A DNA stretch of 42,321 nucleotides from Sphingobacteriia bacterium (GCA_011390785.1 JAABRR010000034.1:1-42321), one strand, 5' to 3'; positions 7,321-17,000 are shown, counted from the stretch's first letter. Numbers and translations are program-made. The notes: generated from the letters alone by a model not told the origin.

Positions 7321-7515
7321 ATGATTATAGTACCTATAAAAGAAGGAGAAAATATTGACAGGGCCTTAAAAAAACTCAAAAGAAAATTTGAAAAAACAGG
7401 CATACTCAAAGAACTTCGTGAAAGGCAGAAATTTACAAAACCTTCAATCATTAGAAGGGAACAGGTAATAAAAGCCCGGTACGTTCAGAAATTAAGAGAC
7501 GATAGCGAAAGTTAA
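7321..7515 (+). CDS. rpsU: 30S ribosomal protein S21
   Basis: The product is 64 aa, basic, and covers the full S21 family: MIIVPIKEGENIDRALKKLKRKFEKTG, then the RRQ-type arginine/lysine-rich helix (here ELRERQKFTKPSIIRR). S21 sits on the 30S platform near the anti-Shine-Dalgarno region and assists initiation. A weak AAAGAGG lies about 6 nt before the ATG. The gene leads a probable rpsU-xer-hpf unit that ends at the terminator 8891-8922. Confidence 0.97.
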   Translation: MIIVPIKEGENIDRALKKLKRKFEKTGILKELRERQKFTKPSIIRREQVIKARYVQKLRDDSES

Positions 7516-7608
7516 TTATCCCCTTCAGGTTTTATAGGGTTGCAATTTTCAAAAGAAGCTTTTGTGGAAGGAACATTTAGATGTACTTTAGCGAAAGTTT
7601 CTTTTTTT

Positions 7609-8493
7609 ATGGCCGAATATATCGAATTTCAGAAATACCTTAAGTATGAGAAACGTTTTTCATCTCATACAATTACTGCTTACTTAGCTGACCTTGAGCA
7701 GTGCAACCAATATATCCATCAACAATTCGAAACAACAGTTAATGATGCTGAGTTTACTGAAATTAGATCGTGGTTGGCTCATTTAATGGCTCAAAAGATT
7801 TCATCAAAATCGGTAAACCGCAAAATATCATCCTTGAAAACCTACTATAGGTTTTTAGAATCAAAAGGAATCCTTACTGTTAACCCGATGGAAAAAGTAA
7901 CCGCCCCCAGAGTTCCTAAACGCCTGGCTGTATTTGTATCAGATAAAAGCATGGAGAGTTTGTTTCATGATATAAAATTCACTGAAGATTTTTCAGGAAT
8001 AAGAGATCGGTTGGTGATGGAAATGTTTTACGGTACTGGAATGCGATTATCAGAATTAACTGAACTTAAAACAACTGATTTTGATATCAAAGCCAAACAA
8101 ATCAAAGTAAAGGGAAAAGGTAACAAAGAGCGGATAATACCAGTTATTGATGCTTTGCTTATCACTTATAAGAGATATTGTAAAGTTAAAGAATCTAGCT
8201 TTGGACAGCTTAATAATGAGTTTATCTTTTTAACCAATAAGGGCAAAAAAGTATATCGCAAATTTGTTTATCGTTTGGTAAATTTTTACCTTAGCAGTAA
8301 TACAACCGTAAGCAAGCGTAGCCCCCATATATTAAGGCATAGCTTTGCAACTCATATGCTTAACAATGGTGCAGACATAAACGCTATCAAAGAATTACTT
8401 GGACATTCCAGTTTAAGTGCCACTGAAGTGTATACTCATAACACGGTTGATAAAATAAAATCAGTTTATAAACAAGCCCATCCAAAGGCGTAA
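7609..8493 (+). CDS. Tyrosine recombinase, XerC/XerD type
   Basis: Site-specific tyrosine recombinase of 294 aa, the size of housekeeping Xer proteins that resolve chromosome dimers at dif. The N-terminal SAM-like core-binding domain (about 1-90) is followed by the catalytic domain. Catalytic residues from the ATG at 7609 are R146 (GTGMRLSE), K170 (KGKGNKER), H240 and R243 (PHILRHSFATHML), H266 (LLGHSSL) and nucleophile Y275 (EVYTH). The open frame extends to a TTG at 7540, but the extra residues do not resemble the family, while MAEYIEFQKYLKYEKRFS is a typical Xer start. It follows rpsU by 93 nt and precedes hpf by 16 nt. XerC and XerD cannot be told apart here. Confidence 0.93.
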   Translation: MAEYIEFQKYLKYEKRFSSHTITAYLADLEQCNQYIHQQFETTVNDAEFTEIRSWLAHLMAQKISSKSVNRKISSLKTYYRFLESKGILTVNPMEKVTAPRVPKRLAVFVSDKSMESLFHDIKFTEDFSGIRDRLVMEMFYGTGMRLSELTELKTTDFDIKAKQIKVKGKGNKERIIPVIDALLITYKRYCKVKESSFGQLNNEFIFLTNKGKKVYRKFVYRLVNFYLSSNTTVSKRSPHILRHSFATHMLNNGADINAIKELLGHSSLSATEVYTHNTVDKIKSVYKQAHPKA

Positions 8494-8509
8494 AACAGAA
8501 GGAGGAAGT

Positions 8510-8809
8510 ATGAAGGTTTTAATTAGCTCATTGCACTTCAAAGCAGATGCGAAATTAGAAAAGTTTATTACCGAAAAGGTTAATAAGGTTAGTTCTTTAT
8601 TCGACGGCATTATTGGTAGCGAGGTTATACTTAAATTAGATCAGTCTTCAACGCATGAGAATAAAGTTGCAGAGATTAGAATCCAGATTCCAGGCAATGA
8701 TTTATTTGCAAAAAAACAAGCCAAAACCTTCGAAGAAGCAGTTGATAGCTCCATCGATGCATTAAAAAAGCAAATTACTAAGCATAAAGAAAAGGTAAAA
8801 GGCATCTAA
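8510..8809 (+). CDS. hpf: Ribosome hibernation-promoting factor (HPF/YfiA, short form)
   Basis: The product is 99 aa and consists only of the HPF/RaiA domain, without the C-terminal dimerisation extension of long HPF. It contains the typical SSLHFKADAKLEKFITEKVNKVSSLF helix (given here in part) and AKTFEEAVDSSIDALKKQITKHK near the end. It binds the 30S decoding site of idle ribosomes. An unusually good Shine-Dalgarno for this phylum, GGAGG, lies about 5 nt before the ATG. It is the last gene of the rpsU-xer-hpf unit. Confidence 0.93.
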   Translation: MKVLISSLHFKADAKLEKFITEKVNKVSSLFDGIIGSEVILKLDQSSTHENKVAEIRIQIPGNDLFAKKQAKTFEEAVDSSIDALKKQITKHKEKVKGI

Positions 8810-8861
8810 AACTATTGTCAATAGCCTAAAAGGATTAAAACAGAAAAAAAACGAATTAATT

Positions 8862-8892
8862 TTTGGTAGTTTTTAAATCTTTCGTACATTTG
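8862..8892 (+). promoter_or_regulatory. Consensus promoter for the tRNA-tuf-secE-nusG-rpl-rpo transcription unit
   Basis: TTTG at 8862-8865 and TACATTTG at 8885-8892 with exactly 19 nt between them match the Bacteroidota primary-sigma consensus. The expected start is about 8896-8899, inside the left arm of the terminator hairpin 8891-8922. It is the only strong promoter seen ahead of the tRNA cluster. Confidence 0.8.
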
Positions 8893-8922
8893 CAGACCTT
8901 TTTAATAAGGTCTGCATTTTTT
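8891..8922 (+). terminator. Intrinsic terminator of rpsU-xer-hpf, overlapping the next promoter
   Basis: TGCAGACCTT (8891-8900) pairs perfectly with AAGGTCTGCA (8907-8916) around a 6-nt loop, followed by six T residues. It ends the rpsU-xer-hpf transcript. Its first two bases are the last two bases of the -7 box of the following promoter. Confidence 0.85.
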
Positions 8923-8966
8923 ATGTTCTTTGATATTTATTCAGCAAAAATAATGATAAAACAAAG

Positions 8967-9040
8967 GCCGGTGTAGCTCAGTTGGCCAGAGCATCTGATT
9001 TGTAATCAGATGGTCGGGGGTTCGAATCCCTCCACCGGCT
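8967..9040 (+). tRNA. tRNA-Thr (TGT)
   Basis: Cloverleaf of 74 nt. The acceptor GCCGGTG pairs with CACCGGC, discriminator T. The anticodon loop TTTGTAA on a TCTGA/TCAGA stem gives anticodon TGT. The T-arm contains GGTTCGAATCC. CCA is not encoded. Confidence 0.96.
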
Positions 9041-9068
9041 CATTCTTGTGTTGCATTAACTTATTGTT

Positions 9069-9150
9069 GGGGGGGTTCCAGAGCGGTCAAATGGGGCAGA
9101 CTGTAAATCTGTTGGCTAAGCCTTCGGAGGTTCGAATCCTTCCCCCCCCA
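9069..9150 (+). tRNA. tRNA-Tyr (GTA)
   Basis: Class II tRNA of 82 nt with a long variable arm. The acceptor is seven G pairing with seven C, discriminator A. The anticodon loop CTGTAAA gives GTA. The T-arm is GGAGG/CCTTC around TTCGAAT. Confidence 0.96.
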
Positions 9151-9157
9151 CTTTTTT

Positions 9158-9230
9158 GCGGAAGTAGCTCATTTGGTAGAGCGACAGCCTTCCAAGCTGT
9201 AGGTAGCGGGTTCGAGGCCCGTCTTCCGCT
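9158..9230 (+). tRNA. tRNA-Gly (TCC)
   Basis: Cloverleaf of 73 nt. The acceptor GCGGAAG pairs with CTTCCGC, discriminator T. The anticodon loop CTTCCAA gives TCC. It starts 8 nt after tRNA-Tyr, so the two are cut from one precursor. Confidence 0.96.
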
Positions 9231-9240
9231 CAGGTTTTAA

Positions 9241-9312
<72 letters not shown>

Positions 9313-9387
9313 CAAAGAGAAATTTAAATCTAAACTTATAGCATCTTAATAGAATCCCTTTATTAAAATTTAAACATCCAGTTAGAT

Positions 9388-10575
9388 ATGGCAAAAGAAA
9401 AATTCGTACGTAACAAACCGCATGTGAATGTTGGAACTATTGGTCACGTTGACCATGGTAAAACTACCCTCACCGCTGCAATCACCATGGTGTTGGCCAG
9501 CAAAGGCCTTTCAGAGATCAGAAGTTTCGACTCTATCGATAACGCACCTGAAGAAAAAGAAAGAGGTATCACCATTAATACAGCTCACGTTGAGTATCAG
9601 ACTGCAAATCGTCATTATGCTCACGTTGATTGCCCCGGTCACGCCGACTATGTTAAGAATATGGTTACTGGTGCTGCTCAAATGGACGGTGCTATTCTTG
9701 TTGTTGCTGCTACTGATGGTCCTATGCCGCAAACACGCGAGCACATCCTTCTTGCCCGTCAGGTTGGTGTACCTCAGTTGGTAGTTTTCATGAACAAGGT
9801 TGACCTTGTTGATGATGAAGAACTTTTGGAATTAGTTGAAATGGAAATCAGAGATCTTCTCTCATTCTACGAATTCGATGGTGATAATATTCCAATTATT
9901 CAGGGTTCTGCTTTGGGTGGTCTTAACGATGAGCCTAAGTGGGTAGAAAAAATTATGGAACTGATGGATGCAGTAGATTCTTTCATTCCTGAACCTGTTC
10001 GTCAGGTAGATAAGCCTTTCCTTATGCCTGTTGAAGACGTATTTTCTATAACAGGCCGTGGTACAGTTGCCACAGGTAGAATTGAAACAGGCGTTATCAA
10101 TTCTGGTGATCCTGTAGAAATTATTGGTATGGGTGCAGAAAAGCTGAAGTCTGTTGTTACAGGTGTTGAAATGTTCCGCAAAATCCTTGACCGTGGTGAA
10201 GCTGGTGATAATACTGGTTTGCTGCTAAGAGGTATTGATAAAGATGCTATAGCCCGTGGTATGGTAATCATTAAGCCCGGTTCTGTAACTCCTCACCGCA
10301 AATTTAAAGCTGAGGTTTATGTGTTGAAAAAAGAAGAAGGTGGTCGTCACACTCCATTTGGTAACAAATATCGTCCTCAATTCTTCTTCCGCACAACTGA
10401 CGTAACTGGTGAAATTTATATGCCAGAAGGTCGTGAAATGGTAATGCCTGGTGATAACCTTACTATTACTGTTGAACTGATCGCAGATGTTGCTATGGAT
10501 AAAGGTCTTCGTTTCGCGATTCGTGAAGGTGGCCGCACAGTTGGTGCAGGTCAGGTTACAGAAATCCTTGACTAG
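9388..10575 (+). CDS. tuf: Elongation factor Tu
   Basis: GTPase of 395 aa that delivers aminoacyl-tRNA to the ribosome. The G motifs are GHVDHGKTT (P-loop, about 19-27), the switch I RGITIN segment, DCPGHADY (about 81-88), NKVD and GSAL. Domains 2 and 3 follow with [12 protein letters not shown] and the GGRHTPF loop near the kirromycin/EF-Ts surface. It starts at ATG 9388 within the tRNA-tuf transcript. It is separated from tRNA-Trp by a hairpin at 10606-10630. No second tuf copy lies in this window. Confidence 0.99.
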   Translation: MAKEKFVRNKPHVNVGTIGHVDHGKTTLTAAITMVLASKGLSEIRSFDSIDNAPEEKERGITINTAHVEYQTANRHYAHVDCPGHADYVKNMVTGAAQMDGAILVVAATDGPMPQTREHILLARQVGVPQLVVFMNKVDLVDDEELLELVEMEIRDLLSFYEFDGDNIPIIQGSALGGLNDEPKWVEKIMELMDAVDSFIPEPVRQVDKPFLMPVEDVFSITGRGTVATGRIETGVINSGDPVEIIGMGAEKLKSVVTGVEMFRKILDRGEAGDNTGLLLRGIDKDAIARGMVIIKPGSVTPHRKFKAEVYVLKKEEGGRHTPFGNKYRPQFFFRTTDVTGEIYMPEGREMVMPGDNLTITVELIADVAMDKGLRFAIREGGRTVGAGQVTEILD

Positions 10576-10605
10576 TTCTGATTTCAGAATATAAATATAA
10601 TTAAT

Positions 10606-10630
10606 AGAGGGAGATATGTTTTCTCCCTCT
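10606..10630 (+). other. Hairpin between tuf and tRNA-Trp
   Basis: AGAGGGAGA (10606-10614) pairs perfectly with TCTCCCTCT (10622-10630) around a 7-nt loop. No T-run follows on the plus strand and the tRNA begins 5 nt later. It is more likely an mRNA 3'-end or RNA-processing structure separating tuf mRNA from tRNA-Trp than an efficient terminator. Confidence 0.55.
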
Positions 10631-10635
10631 AAATT

Positions 10636-10708
10636 ACGGGTGTAGCTCAATTGGTAGAGTAGTGGTCTCCAAAACCATTGGTTGAGGGTTCGATTCCTTC
10701 CGCCCGTG
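10636..10708 (+). tRNA. tRNA-Trp (CCA)
   Basis: Cloverleaf of 73 nt. The acceptor ACGGGTG pairs with CGCCCGT with one T-G pair, discriminator G. The anticodon loop CTCCAAA on a GTGGT/ACCAT stem gives CCA. The position between tuf and secE is a conserved bacterial arrangement. Confidence 0.96.
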
Positions 10709-10794
10709 CAAAATATTAGAATGTTTGGTGATTTAAATCATTTTACCCGGTGTGAGCGGGCTTTGATTTAAATAAAATTAATTGGATTGTACAG

Positions 10795-10989
10795 ATGAAA
10801 AAACTGGTTAATTATTTTAAGGAAACCTACGATGAGCTTATTCATAAGGTATCGTGGCCTACCTGGAGTGAACTGCAAAGTAGTGCAGTTGTTGTGTCCA
10901 TTGCTTCCCTTATAATTGCCCTTGTGGTTTATTTGATGGATATGACGTTTAGCTCCGCATTAAAGCAATTTTACAAATTATTCCTGTAA
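10795..10989 (+). CDS. secE: Preprotein translocase subunit SecE
   Basis: The product is 64 aa, a minimal single-span SecE. The amphipathic N-terminal helix MKKLVNYFKETYDELIHKV is followed by the conserved SWPTWSEL hinge and one membrane segment (about 33-53). It clamps SecY in the SecYEG channel. It precedes nusG by 96 nt, the usual secE-nusG pairing. Confidence 0.96.
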   Translation: MKKLVNYFKETYDELIHKVSWPTWSELQSSAVVVSIASLIIALVVYLMDMTFSSALKQFYKLFL

Positions 10990-11085
10990 ATTTTCAGGAG
11001 TATTTTAATTTGCTTACTGAATATTCTAATATTCATCCTTCTTTAATCAGTAGCAAACAAAACCGGAATTTTTCTTTTCTTAAGT

Positions 11086-11631
11086 ATGAGTGAGCAACAA
11101 ATAAAAAAGTGGTATGTAGTCAGGGCGGTAAGTGGTAGCGAGAAAAAGGTTAAAAACTTTATTGAGACCGAAATCAGCCGACTTGGACTATCAGAATACA
11201 TTTCGCAAGTACTTATACCTATGGAAAAGGTTTACCAGGTTCGTAAAGGGAAGAAAGTGAGTGCTGAACGAAACTATTTTCCCGGTTATGTTCTTATTGA
11301 AGCCGTCCTTGGAGGTGAGATTCCACACATTATCAAATCTATTCCTGGAGTGTTGGGCTTTTTAGGATCTGGTGGAGAGGCTGTTCCTCTTCGCGAGCAT
11401 GAAGTACAGCGCATCCTTGGAAAAGTAGATGAACTATCTCAAAAAGAAGAGGAAATAAATATTCCCTTTATTGTTGGAGAAAGTGTAAAGGTTAACGATG
11501 GCCCTTTCAGCAGTTTTACCGGAGTTATTGAAGAGGTAAATCAGGAAAAGAAGAAACTGAAGGTCATGGTTAAAATCTTTGGAAGAAAAACTCCTTTGGA
11601 ACTTAGTTTCATGCAGGTAGAGAAAGAATAA
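11086..11631 (+). CDS. nusG: Transcription termination/antitermination protein NusG
   Basis: The product is 181 aa. The NGN domain (about 5-115) includes [16 protein letters not shown], the FPGYVLIEA strand and the PGVLGFLG turn. A C-terminal KOW domain (about 128-178) has [21 protein letters not shown]. NusG binds the RNA polymerase clamp, increases processivity and links transcription to translation or Rho. It lies 53 nt before rplK. Confidence 0.97.
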   Translation: MSEQQIKKWYVVRAVSGSEKKVKNFIETEISRLGLSEYISQVLIPMEKVYQVRKGKKVSAERNYFPGYVLIEAVLGGEIPHIIKSIPGVLGFLGSGGEAVPLREHEVQRILGKVDELSQKEEEINIPFIVGESVKVNDGPFSSFTGVIEEVNQEKKKLKVMVKIFGRKTPLELSFMQVEKE

Positions 11632-11684
11632 CGGTTTCGGGCTATTGTAATAAAGATCCCCTTACATTATAAATATTATTTAAA

Positions 11685-12122
11685 ATGGCAAAAGAAGTTA
11701 GTGCGCTTATAAAACTGCAAATCAAAGGAGGAGCTGCCAACCCATCGCCACCCGTAGGCCCTGCATTAGGTGCAAAAGGTGTAAATATTATGGAGTTTTG
11801 CAAGCAGTTTAATGCTCGTACTCAGGATAAGGCTGGAAAGATTATTCCGGTTATTATCACTGTTTACAAGGACAAATCCTTTGTTTTTATAATTAAGACG
11901 CCCCCTGTTGCAATACAGTTAAGAGATGCTGCAAAAATTAAGTCCGGTTCTGCAGAACCCAATCGTACCAAAGTTGCTACCATAACATGGGAGCAGGTGC
12001 GAATCATTGCAGAAGATAAAATGCCCGACCTTAATTGCTTTACAGCAGAGTCCGCAATGACTATGGTAGCAGGAACTGCTCGCAGTATGGGTATCAAGAT
12101 TAAAGGAAATCCTCCTTTTTAA
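11685..12122 (+). CDS. rplK: 50S ribosomal protein L11
   Basis: The product is 145 aa and full length. The N-terminal domain has [20 protein letters not shown] and [13 protein letters not shown]; the C-terminal RNA-binding domain ends [13 protein letters not shown]11 forms the GTPase-associated centre with 23S rRNA. An intrinsic-terminator-like hairpin begins at its stop codon and separates it from rplA. Confidence 0.98.
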   Translation: MAKEVSALIKLQIKGGAANPSPPVGPALGAKGVNIMEFCKQFNARTQDKAGKIIPVIITVYKDKSFVFIIKTPPVAIQLRDAAKIKSGSAEPNRTKVATITWEQVRIIAEDKMPDLNCFTAESAMTMVAGTARSMGIKIKGNPPF

Positions 12123-12156
12123 ACCTGTCTGAAAAAATCAGATCAGGTTCTTTTTT
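12122..12156 (+). terminator. Terminator/attenuator-like hairpin between rplK and rplA
   Basis: AACCTG-TCTGA (12122-12132) pairs with TCAGA-TCAGGTT (12138-12149) with one bulged base, followed by C and six T residues (12151-12156). It has the form of an intrinsic terminator inside an essential operon. Partial termination or an attenuation/processing role is inferred. Confidence 0.65.
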
Positions 12157-12181
12157 AATCAAAGCTTAACGGAATCTAAAA

Positions 12182-12877
12182 ATGGCTAAAATAACGAAAA
12201 ATCACAAAGAAGCTTTAGCTAAATTCGATAAGAATACTGTTTATTCTTTATCCGATGCAGCAGATGTTGTAAAGAAAATTTCTTATACAAAGTTTGATTC
12301 ATCGGTTGATCTGGATATCCGCTTAGGTGTTGACCCCCGAAAAGCCAATCAAATGGTTCGTGGTGTGGTTACACTTCCGCATGGAACAGGAAAAACAGTT
12401 AGGGTATTGGTACTTTGTACCCCCGACAAAGAAGAAGAAGCTAAAGCCGCCGGTGCTGATTACGTTGGTTTGGATGAATACATTGATAAAATCAAAGGTG
12501 GATGGACCGATGTAGATGTCGTGATTACTATGCCCAGCGTAATGCCTAAAGTAGGTGCACTTGGCAGAATATTAGGACCTCGTGGGTTAATGCCCAACCC
12601 CAAAGCTGGTACTGTTACAATGGAAATTGGTAAAGCAGTACAAGATGTTAAAGGCGGTAAAATTGATTTTAAAGTGGATAAATTTGGTATTATTCATGCT
12701 TCCATAGGTAAAGTATCTTTCGAAAAAGATAAAATTATTGACAATGCCAAAGAACTTATCCAAACCATTATCAGATTAAAACCCGCTGCTGCAAAAGGTA
12801 CTTATATGAGGAGTATTTTCTTATCCAGTACAATGAGTCCCGGTATTGCAGTAGAACCTAAATCAGTTACATTATAA
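12182..12877 (+). CDS. rplA: 50S ribosomal protein L1
   Basis: The product is 231 aa with the complete L1 fold. It includes [20 protein letters not shown] (given here as the family-defining segment), the [10 protein letters not shown] loop, [21 protein letters not shown] (partly quoted) and the C-terminal [18 protein letters not shown]1 forms the mobile stalk near the E site and in many bacteria represses its own operon by binding mRNA. It begins 25 nt after the rplK hairpin. Confidence 0.98.
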   Translation: MAKITKNHKEALAKFDKNTVYSLSDAADVVKKISYTKFDSSVDLDIRLGVDPRKANQMVRGVVTLPHGTGKTVRVLVLCTPDKEEEAKAAGADYVGLDEYIDKIKGGWTDVDVVITMPSVMPKVGALGRILGPRGLMPNPKAGTVTMEIGKAVQDVKGGKIDFKVDKFGIIHASIGKVSFEKDKIIDNAKELIQTIIRLKPAAAKGTYMRSIFLSSTMSPGIAVEPKSVTL

Positions 12878-12927
12878 ATTGAACGGCCTGCCTCCGGCAG
12901 GGCATTGTCCCAAAGACGGTGAAACTT
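12878..12927 (+). promoter_or_regulatory. Candidate ribosomal L10 leader ahead of rplJ
   Basis: The 50-nt gap between rplA and rplJ contains a GC-rich hairpin CCTGCC (12887-12892) / GGCAGG (12896-12901) and a downstream CAAAGACGGTGAAA segment, in the place and general form of the L10-binding leader that represses rplJL translation. The assignment rests on position and this partial resemblance. Confidence 0.5.
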
Positions 12928-13449
12928 ATGAAAAAAGAAGATAAATTTCAGGTAATTGAGTCGGTCACCGAGAAACTGAAAACTAACGAAGTCTTTTATC
13001 TCACAGATACATCTGAGCTTGATGTTGAAACCATCAACAGGCTTAGAAGAATGTGCTTCAAAAGGAATGTTAGCATGCAGGTAATCAAAAATACTTTATT
13101 GCGCAAAGCAATGGAGAAATCAGAAAAAGACTTTGAAAAACTATATGATGTTTTGAAAGGTGCTACTTCTCTGATGATATCTGATACCGGTAATGTTCCA
13201 GCAAAATTGATAAAAGAATTCAGGAAAACCAGTCTCAAGCCTATCCTTAAAGGTGCATATGTTCAGGAAGCTATATTTATTGGCGAGAGTCAATTAGATA
13301 TTCTTGAAAATCTTAAATCTAAGGAAGAGCTTATCGGTGAAATCATCGGCTTACTGCAATCTCCTGCTAAGAACCTTGTTTCTGCTCTTAAATCAGGTGG
13401 TAGTACTATTGCAGGTGTATTAAAAACTCTTTCTGAAAAGGAAGGGTAA
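12928..13449 (+). CDS. rplJ: 50S ribosomal protein L10
   Basis: The product is 173 aa. The N-terminal rRNA-binding domain has KNTLLRKAM and GATSLMIS; the C-terminal helix that carries L7/L12 dimers ends AGVLKTLSEKEG. A GTG at 12919 is in frame, but ATG 12928 gives the family-typical MKKEDKFQVIE start and lies outside the candidate leader. It is followed by rplL 57 nt downstream, as usual. Translation is likely to be autoregulated through the leader. Confidence 0.97.
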   Translation: MKKEDKFQVIESVTEKLKTNEVFYLTDTSELDVETINRLRRMCFKRNVSMQVIKNTLLRKAMEKSEKDFEKLYDVLKGATSLMISDTGNVPAKLIKEFRKTSLKPILKGAYVQEAIFIGESQLDILENLKSKEELIGEIIGLLQSPAKNLVSALKSGGSTIAGVLKTLSEKEG

Positions 13450-13506
13450 AGAATTAAAAATTAATAAGATAATATAATTAGAAACTCACTTTAAATTTAA
13501 AATAAA

Positions 13507-13887
13507 ATGGCAGATTTAAAATCTTTCGCAGAACAATTAGTTAATCTTACTGTTAAAGAGGTTAATGAACTGGCGCAAATTCTTAAAGACGAATACGGTA
13601 TTGAGCCCGCAGCTGCTCCTGTAGCGGTTGCTGCAGGTGCTGTAGCTGGTGGTGAAGCAGCTGTTGAAGAAGAACAAACTGAATTTGATGTTATTCTCAA
13701 AGCAGCTGGTTCTTCAAAATTAGCCGTTGTAAAACTCGTTAAAGAACTTACCAGTCTCGGTCTCAAAGAAGCTAAGGAATTGGTTGATAGCGCTCCAAAA
13801 GCAGTAAAAGAGCAAATTACCAAAGATGAAGCAGAATCCCTTAAAAAACAATTGGAGGAAGCCGGTGCTGAGGTTGAGATAAAGTAA
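13507..13887 (+). CDS. rplL: 50S ribosomal protein L7/L12
   Basis: The product is 126 aa with an N-terminal dimerisation helix ([21 protein letters not shown] in part), an Ala/Gly/Val hinge (about 36-55) and a C-terminal domain [18 protein letters not shown] with [14 protein letters not shown]. Multiple copies form the stalk that recruits translational GTPases. A hairpin at 13912-13946 follows before rpoB. Confidence 0.98.
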   Translation: MADLKSFAEQLVNLTVKEVNELAQILKDEYGIEPAAAPVAVAAGAVAGGEAAVEEEQTEFDVILKAAGSSKLAVVKLVKELTSLGLKEAKELVDSAPKAVKEQITKDEAESLKKQLEEAGAEVEIK

Positions 13888-13911
13888 ATTGTTTGCTAAA
13901 CCCTAAGAATC

Positions 13912-13946
13912 AGACTTCTGCCGGATTTTATTCGTTGTAGAAGTCT
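13912..13946 (+). other. Hairpin in the rplL-rpoB gap
   Basis: AGACTTCT (13912-13919) pairs perfectly with AGAAGTCT (13939-13946) around a 19-nt loop, followed by a T-rich but interrupted stretch. It occupies the place of the rplL-rpoB attenuator known in enterobacteria. A similar role in lowering rpoBC expression relative to ribosomal proteins is inferred. Confidence 0.5.
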
Positions 13947-14010
13947 TATTCTTATTGTTGTTTATTTATTTGCTTATAATTGTTTTATACTAACAACAAA
14001 CTTTCATACC

Positions 14011-17000
14011 TTGGCATCAACAACTTTAAAAAACAAACGAATCAGCTTCGGTTCCGGAACCAGGCGCTTTGCTTATCCTGATTTCCTCGAAGTTCAAGTT
14101 AAATCTTTTCAGGATTTCTTTCAACTGGAAACTACTCCTGAAAATCGAAAAGACGAGGGTTTATTCAAGGTATTTGCCGAGAATTTCCCTATTTCAGACG
14201 CCCGAAACAATTTTGTTCTGGAATTTTTAGATTATTTTATAGATCCTCCTAAATATTCAATCTCTGAATGTATTGAAAGAGGTCTAACCTACAGTGTACC
14301 CCTTAAAGCTAAGCTAAAACTTTATTGCACTGATCCTGAGCATGAAGATTTTGAAACCATTATTCAGGATGTTTATCTGGGTACTATTCCTTATATGACT
14401 CCTAAAGGTACCTTTGTAATTAATGGCGCAGAAAGGGTTGTAGTATCTCAGCTTCACAGATCGCCTGGTGTGTTTTTTGGTACAAGTGTTCACGCAAACG
14501 GGACTCAACTCTACAGTGCGCGTATTATTCCTTTTAAAGGCTCCTGGATTGAATTTGCAACAGACATTAATAATGTCATGTTCGCTTACATTGATAGGAA
14601 GAAAAAATTACCGGTTACAACTTTATTAAGAGCCATTGGATTTGAATCTGATAAAGAGATACTGGAAATCTTCAACCTTGCTGATGAAGTGAAGGTTAGT
14701 AAAACCGGCCTGAAAAAATATGTTGGAAGAAAACTGGCTGCAAGGGTGCTTCGATCATGGGTAGAAGATTTTGTTGATGAAGATACCGGCGAAGTTGTTT
14801 CTATAGAAAGAACTGAAGTTATTATCGACCGCGAAACAGTTCTGGAAAACGAACATATAGATCCCATAATTGACTCAGGAGTTAAAACTATAATTCTTCA
14901 TAAGGAAGATCTTAACCTGAGTGACTATGCTTTAATTTATAATACCCTTCAAAAAGATACTACAAATTCAGAGAAAGAAGCTGTAGAATTTATTTATAGG
15001 CTTCTTAGGAATGCTGACCCACCTGATGATGAGACGGCCAGGGGAATGATTGAAAAATTATTCTTTTCTGATAAAAGATATGATCTTGGTGATGTGGGAC
15101 GTTATAGAATTAATAAAAAGCTTAATCTTCATACTGATCCTGAAACCCGGGTTCTTACCAAAGAAGATATTATCAGTATTGTAAAGTACTTGATAGAATT
15201 GGTTAATGCCAAGGCTGACGTAGATGATATAGACCATCTTAGCAACAGACGTGTGCGAACCGTTGGTGAACAATTATATGCACAGTTTGGTGTTGGCCTT
15301 GCAAGAATGGCTCGTACTATCAGAGAAAGAATGAACGTAAGAGATAATGAAGTTTTTGCACCAACCGATCTTATAAATGCAAAAACATTATCTTCTGTAA
15401 TCAATTCTTTCTTTGGCACCAACCAGCTATCTCAGTTTATGGATCAAACTAATCCATTGGCTGAACTTACGCACAAAAGACGTATGTCAGCACTGGGACC
15501 CGGAGGTTTAAGTCGTGAAAGGGCTGGATTTGAGGTGCGTGATGTTCACTTTACACACTATGGCAGACTTTGCACTATAGAAACCCCTGAAGGACCCAAC
15601 ATTGGTCTTATCTCCTCCCTTTGCGTTTATGCCAAAGTTAATGAATTGGGATTTATTGAAACTCCTTATTTTAAGGTTGAAGAAGGGAAAGTTGATTTCA
15701 GTAAGGACCCTGTTTATCTGTCTGCTGAAGAAGAAGAAGAAAACATTATCAGTCAGGCAAATATGCCAATGGATGAAAAGGGAGCCTTTAAAAATGATTT
15801 TATAAAAGCTCGTTTTCAGGCTGATTATCCTATGGTTGAGCCTGCTAAAGTTCAACTCATGGATGTTGCTCCCAATCAAATTGCATCAATTGCAGCATCT
15901 CTTATTCCTTTTCTTGAGCATGACGATGCCAACCGTGCTCTTATGGGTAGTAACATGATGCGCCAGGCCGTTCCCCTGTTAAATCCTGAAGCACCTATTG
16001 TTGGTACAGGACTTGAAGCAAAAGTAGCAGAAGATTCAAGAGTGCTGCTACATGCCGAAGGAGATGGTATTGTTGAGTATGTTGATGCCGAGCAGATCGT
16101 TATTCGTTATTCTCGAAATGACGAAGAAAAACTTGTTAGTTTTGATGACGATGTAAAAACATATTATCTGACGAAATTTGCAAAAACTAACCAAAGTACA
16201 TGTATCAATCTCAAACCTATTGTTTATAAAGGGCAAAAAGTTGTTAAAGGTCAGCTTCTTAGTGAAGGTTATGCTACAAAAAATGGTGAATTAGCCATTG
16301 GGCGAAACCTGAAGGTTGCCTTTATGCCATGGAAAGGTTATAATTTTGAGGATGCTATTGTTATTTCGGAAAAGATTGTACGTGATGATATTTTTACATC
16401 CATACATATTGAAGAATTTTCACTTGATGTACGAGATACCAAAAGAGGTGTTGAAGAATTGACCAGCGATATTCCCAACGTAAGTTCTGAAGCAATTAAA
16501 GATCTTGATGAAAATGGTTTGATTCGCATTGGTGCTGAAGTAAATGAAGGTGATATTCTCATAGGGAAAATTACACCCAAAGGAGAAACCGACCCAACAC
16601 CTGAGGAAAAACTTCTCAGGGCCATTTTTGGTGATAAGGCCGGTGATGTGAAGGATGCTTCATTAAAAGCACCCCCATCAACAAAAGGAGTTGTAATTGA
16701 CAAGCGCTTATTCTCTAGAGTTTTTAAAGATAAAAAGGCTAAAACCAAAGAGAAAATTATTATTGAAAAGCTAGATGATGAGTTTAATAAAGAAATTACT
16801 GATCTTAAGGCAAAACTAGTTGATAAACTTATTGTTTTGGTTAGCGGAAAAACTTCACAAGGTGTTTCAAATAGTCTTAAAGAAGTTGTTGTTCCAAAGG
16901 GTACGAAGTTTACTCAAAAAATGCTTCAAAGTATCGATTATGCCATCATCAATCCATTTAACTGGACAACAGACAGGGATAAGAATAATCTTGTCAAAGA

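Noticed and set aside
7540-7608. TTG-initiated extension of the Xer recombinase
   Set aside because: The 23 extra residues are not family-like and ATG 7609 gives the standard N-terminus and length.
9010-9240. 76-aa frame across the tRNA cluster
   Set aside because: It runs through three tRNA genes; it is a chance frame in tRNA sequence.
10225-10650. 141-aa frame antisense to tuf
   Set aside because: Mirror frame of a highly expressed conserved gene; translation has no domain features.
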